Shown here one piece after another: positions 21,063 through 24,650 of a DNA stretch of 24,650 nt. The stretch is taken from contig JASHSA010000036.1 in the NCBI GenBank assembly GCA_030037035.1, positions 1 to 24,650 of the forward strand, in the 5' to 3' direction. Under the pieces are notes generated by a model, which saw nothing but the letters and a program-made list of their open reading frames with translations, did not search any database and had not been told where the DNA came from. The translations under genes were made by a program, and so were the position numbers. The DNA is from Thermoplasmata archaeon. GTDB taxonomy: Archaea > Thermoplasmatota > Thermoplasmata > Lutacidiplasmatales > UBA184. Within the stretch, counting starts at the first letter, position 1, and the number at the start of each line of letters is the position of its first letter.

Positions 21063-24000
21063 CTACGTCGACGGCGGAGCCGGCCCGCTCGGCGGGGGGC
21101 TCGTGGAGGTGGAAGGCGGCTCGGCGGTCGAGGACGGCGCCTGCTCGCCGCTCCAGGTCGTCGGCGGACGCTGGGAGCGGCCGCCGCCGCGTCTCGCGGC
21201 GACGACGAAGCCGACGATCGTCGTCAGGGCGAGGACGCCGATCAGCGCGTCGGCGAGCGGGCTCAGGTAGTCCCACGGCGTCGCCTTCGTGAAGGAGAGC
21301 ACGACCGTCTGCGGCACCCCGCTCAGCACGACGGTGCCGCTCGACGGGGCTACCGAGTAGCCGGACGCCGACGTCCGATAGACGAGCGTGCCGTTGATCT
21401 CGTAGGCGGTGATCGTCGGCGACGTCGACGTGATCGTGTAGAGCGCGCCCGCGGGACCGACGGAGACCGACCAGCTCGCGCCGCTCGACAGTCCGGCCGC
21501 GACGAACGTCACCGCGTAGGTCTTGTTGAACACGGCGCCGTAGTCGAGCGCGACGGAGGTCGGGCTCGTGCCGAGGGTGACCGAGCTCGCGGCCGGGGCC
21601 CGGTAGCCGACGACCGCCTGCGGGGAGTAGGCGTACGTTCCGCTGACCGGCAGGGGGACGGTGACGCTCGTCGACGACGTCGTCAGCGTCCCGTAGCCGG
21701 TCAGCAGGAGCGCCCAGGTCGTGTTGGTCGCGAGGCCGCTCTCGGTGAACGTCACGTCGGCGGTCTTCGTGCCGGCGGGGAACGCCGTGTACGCCACGGT
21801 CTTGCTGCCGCCGGCCCCTGAGAGCGTGATCGTGCCTCCCGTCGGGGAGACGGTGTAGCCGGAGGAGAAGGCGACGCTGAAGTTGTACGTCCCGTTCGGC
21901 AGCGGCGGGAACGAGATCGAGGTACCCGTGCTGCCGATCGTGTTGTTGGCGAACGTCGCCGCCCAGTGCGTTCCGCTCGGGAGGCCGCTCTCCGTGACGG
22001 TGGTCGTGTAGACGGACCGGTAGTGGACCTGGTACCAGATGAGGTCCCCGCCGCCGCCGATCATCGGGTTCTCGTTGATGGTGCTCGGGTTGATCCACGG
22101 CGCGAAGCCGATCAGCTCGTTCGTCTGGCCCTGCCAGACGTACAGGCCCAGCGCCGTCGTGATCTGCTCGACCAGGTTGTACTCGAGGATCCGTTCCGAG
22201 CTCGGCAGGAGCGCCCCGGCGGCGGTCATGAAGTACGACGCGATGCCGTAGGCGGTCCCCTCGCAGGCGTCGTCGATCGCGCCGCCGGCGGGGTTCTGCG
22301 CCTGCTTCGCCCAGTACGTCAGGTTCGCGAAGGCTTCGGTCGCGTTGGCCGTGCCGTTGTGCCCGCAGGTCGCGTTCTGGGCGTACTGCGGCAGGAACAG
22401 CTGGTTGGCGACCGTGTCCGGACCGGTGTAGTCGCTGTCCGGCGCGGTGATCGCCGCGACATAGTCGGTCGGGTCCGGGTAGTCCGGCGCCCAGCCGAAG
22501 CCGACGACCGACGCGAGCGGGCTCTCGTACGCCCCGACGAGCGACTCCGTGAGGAACGTCGTGAACGATAGCGCGAGCGGCCACGGCGCGAGGCGGTGCC
22601 CGCTCAGGTCGTAGACCTCGGCCGCCCAGTCCTCGACGAGGGGGAGGTTCGCCGGCGCGCCGTCATAGTAGCCGATCGGCCAGGTGCACGGGTTGCTCGG
22701 CGTGCACTTCGTGGCGACCGACACGTTGTAGTACGGCGTCCCCGGGGTCGTGAGCTCCGACCACCACCAGGCCGCGCTCCCGACGACGCCCGAGTTCTGC
22801 GTCGGGTTGCCGAACTCGTACGGCCAGGTGACGTTGCTCGGATAGTAGCTGCCGTAGACGCTGCCCATCCCTTCCGGGATCGGACCGCCGGCGTTGAAGC
22901 TGAACTGGATCCCGTCGACGGTGTTGATCGTGTTCTCGATCGTCGTGTACGGGTAGGCGGCGATGTAGAAGTTGCGCAGGCCGATGCTCGAGAAGAGCGT
23001 CGGGCTGATCGGGTTCGCCTCGAGCGGGGTCCCTGCGAACGTCGTGTTGTACGCCGAGTAGGAGATGCCGAGGTTGATGGTGGTGAACGCGTCGCTGAGC
23101 GTCGGGAACAGGTCGTACGTCCAGAGACCGGAGTGCACGTAGCCGAGCAGGGTCGTGGTCTCGGTCGTGGCGATGCCCGCGAAGTCGGCGGTCCCCGCCT
23201 CGATCGCGTCCGTCCCGAGGCTGTCCCCTTCCTCGGCGGTCTCCCACGTCACGTCGACGTTCGGGATGTACTTGCCCGGGGCGGGGTCGCAGTAGCCGGT
23301 GTAGACGGCGAGGCCGTTCGCCCCGGAGCAGCCGGACGGCTGCTCGTACTTCGGGTTCGCCGCGAGCGCGTAGCTGAGGTGGGGATTGATGGAGGCGTAG
23401 TAGGGGCCCGAGCCGACCATCCCCCACTGGACGTTCGGCTGCGGCGCGGGGTACTTCGCGTTCAACTGGATGAACGTGTCCCAGCCGGTCGGGCTGAGGC
23501 CAGCGAGGTAGGTCGTCCAGGTCGTCGAGTTGGTAGTCGTGCCGCCGTCCGGCAGGGCGCAGGCGCCGTCGCCCTTCGCGGCGTGCGTTCCGCTCCATCC
23601 GGGGAGGCCGGCGTCCTCGTAGGTGTACCACCCGCACGGGACGACGCTGCCGCCGAGATTGTCCGCCACGAAGTCGAGGAACTCCGTCCAGTACTGGCCG
23701 GAACCGTTCGCGATGAACGTGATGCAGCCGTTGCCGTCGACGCCGTTCATCGCCTTCTCCGGACAGTACTGGCTATCGTTGACCATCATGGAGCCGAGGA
23801 CGTTCGCGGGCGTGTTGTTGAACGGGAAGTGGAGCCCGTTGTCCCACTTCGCGTTCCCGTACTGGAGGAGCGACTGCGCGAGGATCCAGCCGGCGGTCTT
23901 GGTGGCGTAGGGGTACGTCGACCAGCCGAGCGTTCGCGCGATCGAGAACATCACGTCCGACGGGTAGACCTGCCAGGAGGCGCCGGTCGAGGGGTCGTAG

Positions 24001-24545
24001 AAGTGGGCCGCGGGGTCGATGACGAACGACCAGTACAGCGGCTCGCCGTTCGTCCCGGTGAAGTTCCCCCCGGTGGCGTTGAAGACGCCCGTGAAGCCCG
24101 CGCCGTAGTCCTCCGCGCACTGGTCGCCCTGCAGCGGGACGCACGTCGCGAGCGTCGGCACGTACGTCGAGGTGGAACTGCCGTTGTAGTTCAGCAGCGT
24201 CTGATAGACGTTCAGGATCGGTTCGTAGCTGGTCGTGTCGTAGGCGACCGCCGGGTCCTCGGTGGTGGCGCCGAGCGGCACGTCCTCGTAGACGTCCAGC
24301 GTTCCAGGGTGGGGGCCGTCCGTCGCGGGAGAGACCGTCGCCTGGACGGTGACCGAAGACGGGCTCGCGGCGGAACTGGCCGCGGTCGCGCTCGACGCGT
24401 CCGCGCTCCCGGCCGCGGCCGACGACGAACCGGAGGTTGCGGTCGTGAGCCCACCGGTCTGGAGAACTCCGAACCCGAGCAGCGCACAGACACCGACCGC
24501 CAAGACCGCTTCCTTCCAACCCGTTCGTCGTTCCTGCATTTGCAT
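21063..24545 (-). CDS. ABC-type peptide/solute-binding protein (SBP_bac_5-like) with beta repeats and C-terminal anchor
   Basis: A 1160-residue extracytoplasmic protein. An N-terminal signal/TM (about 13-32) leads into a Ser/Ala/Thr linker, then a large dipeptide/oligopeptide-binding domain (about 80-840). Landmarks include TTSYEPILNVYQTLLNYNGS, VYPSDVMFSIARTLGW, NVQWGMVGSGPYYA, VDGIQFSFNAGGP and SVVGFGWAPDYPDPTDYVAA. Three ESGL...W-type beta repeats follow (about 849-930, 931-1011, 1012-1086), then a TM helix (about 1096-1116) and a 41-residue Pro/Ser/Thr tail. Many N-x-S/T sites fit surface glycosylation. The anchor replaces a lipobox, which is absent. No permease or ATPase gene is visible; they may lie beyond 24650 or elsewhere. 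ATG at 24545 is chosen; ATG 24539 is equally possible. Stop TAG. Confidence 0.87.
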   Translation of the reverse strand: MQMQERRTGWKEAVLAVGVCALLGFGVLQTGGLTTATSGSSSAAAGSADASSATAASSAASPSSVTVQATVSPATDGPHPGTLDVYEDVPLGATTEDPAVAYDTTSYEPILNVYQTLLNYNGSSTSTYVPTLATCVPLQGDQCAEDYGAGFTGVFNATGGNFTGTNGEPLYWSFVIDPAAHFYDPSTGASWQVYPSDVMFSIARTLGWSTYPYATKTAGWILAQSLLQYGNAKWDNGLHFPFNNTPANVLGSMMVNDSQYCPEKAMNGVDGNGCITFIANGSGQYWTEFLDFVADNLGGSVVPCGWYTYEDAGLPGWSGTHAAKGDGACALPDGGTTTNSTTWTTYLAGLSPTGWDTFIQLNAKYPAPQPNVQWGMVGSGPYYASINPHLSYALAANPKYEQPSGCSGANGLAVYTGYCDPAPGKYIPNVDVTWETAEEGDSLGTDAIEAGTADFAGIATTETTTLLGYVHSGLWTYDLFPTLSDAFTTINLGISYSAYNTTFAGTPLEANPISPTLFSSIGLRNFYIAAYPYTTIENTINTVDGIQFSFNAGGPIPEGMGSVYGSYYPSNVTWPYEFGNPTQNSGVVGSAAWWWSELTTPGTPYYNVSVATKCTPSNPCTWPIGYYDGAPANLPLVEDWAAEVYDLSGHRLAPWPLALSFTTFLTESLVGAYESPLASVVGFGWAPDYPDPTDYVAAITAPDSDYTGPDTVANQLFLPQYAQNATCGHNGTANATEAFANLTYWAKQAQNPAGGAIDDACEGTAYGIASYFMTAAGALLPSSERILEYNLVEQITTALGLYVWQGQTNELIGFAPWINPSTINENPMIGGGGDLIWYQVHYRSVYTTTVTESGLPSGTHWAATFANNTIGSTGTSISFPPLPNGTYNFSVAFSSGYTVSPTGGTITLSGAGGSKTVAYTAFPAGTKTADVTFTESGLATNTTWALLLTGYGTLTTSSTSVTVPLPVSGTYAYSPQAVVGYRAPAASSVTLGTSPTSVALDYGAVFNKTYAVTFVAAGLSSGASWSVSVGPAGALYTITSTSPTITAYEINGTLVYRTSASGYSVAPSSGTVVLSGVPQTVVLSFTKATPWDYLSPLADALIGVLALTTIVGFVVAARRGGGRSQRPPTTWSGEQAPSSTAEPPSTSTSPPPSGPAPPST
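21288..22001 (-). repeat. Three tandem protein repeats of about 75-82 residues in the solute-binding protein
   Basis: The units begin TVTESGLPSGTHWAATF (22001), VTFTESGLATNTTWALLL (21755) and VTFVAAGLSSGASWSVSV (21512). Each runs through a GTY/GTL-x-Y or F strand and, in units 1 and 3, a GYxVxPxxGT segment. They are diverged at DNA level, so this is an old domain duplication. Similar ESGLPxGTxW units are known on surface proteins of Thermoplasmata (family knowledge). Confidence 0.7.
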
Positions 24546-24605
24546 CCCTTAGGGCGACGGCCGGCCTCGGGCCGACCTCTCCGCGGCTAGTACCAGGCTA
24601 GGATG

Positions 24606-24618
24606 GGTGTTTTACACC
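24606..24618. promoter_or_regulatory. 13-bp inverted repeat upstream of the solute-binding protein gene
   Basis: GGTGT-TTT-ACACC is a perfect 5+5 palindrome with a 3-base centre in the AT-richest part of the upstream region, 60-75 bases before the ATG. On the minus strand it reads GTGTAAAACACC, so it could be an operator, a weak TATA element, or both. The palindrome TTCGAA lies just beyond it (24620-24625). Confidence 0.35.
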
Positions 24619-24650
24619 TTTCGAACGAACGGAAGGCCCGGCACCCCCGG

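Overview
This 24.65 kb window is chromosomal DNA from a high-GC archaeon, most probably an uncultivated Thermoplasmata-type lineage. Archaeal identity rests on PurP, TFB, archaeal-type ribosomal protein S2, archaeal-size PheS/PheT, SRP54 and Pth2. The Thermoplasmata assignment is inference, from the secreted sedolisin, the TrmB-type regulator and the ESGL...W beta-sandwich repeats on a membrane-anchored solute-binding protein. I would not assign an order. TAG is the commonest stop (10 of 17 genes with a visible stop), so it is an ordinary terminator here.

Layout. (1) 1-3402, minus strand: purP (C-terminus beyond the window edge), a PD-(D/E)XK nuclease with an Fe-S cysteine set, and a TFB gene with a clear TATA box at 3431-3440. 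(2) 3480-5207: a scarred accessory patch holding a transposase tail (in-frame TAG, catalytic Glu replaced), a SAM methyltransferase broken by a G9 tract, and about 0.7 kb that I cannot assign. (3) 5208-6970: a GNAT acetyltransferase (plus strand) facing a TrmB-like regulator. (4) 7033-14222, minus strand: a compact run transcribed pheS-pheT-mcm-mce-eno-rps2, mostly with short gaps or 4-base ATGA overlaps. It joins translation, methylmalonyl-CoA metabolism and glycolysis. (5) 14246-18588, minus strand: a membrane-anchored sedolisin protease, preceded by a GltD-like flavoprotein. (6) 18742-21025, plus strand: srp54, a small membrane/coiled-coil protein and pth2. (7) 21063-24545, minus strand: a 1160-residue solute-binding protein with three beta repeats, a C-terminal membrane anchor and a Pro/Ser-rich tail.

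Most of the window is housekeeping. The best leads are: two genes with no canonical start before their conserved first strand (mce, in frame with the mcm TAG and apparently starting at ACG, and pth2, apparently starting at CTG), each with a Shine-Dalgarno-like sequence 5-6 bases ahead; the G-tract frameshift in the methyltransferase; two extracytoplasmic proteins sharing a C-terminal anchor and Pro-rich internal tail; a TFB with an unusual finger/linker; and a GltD-like protein lacking the usual C-terminal Gly-Asp FAD motif. I found no CRISPR array, tRNA, rRNA or intact mobile element.
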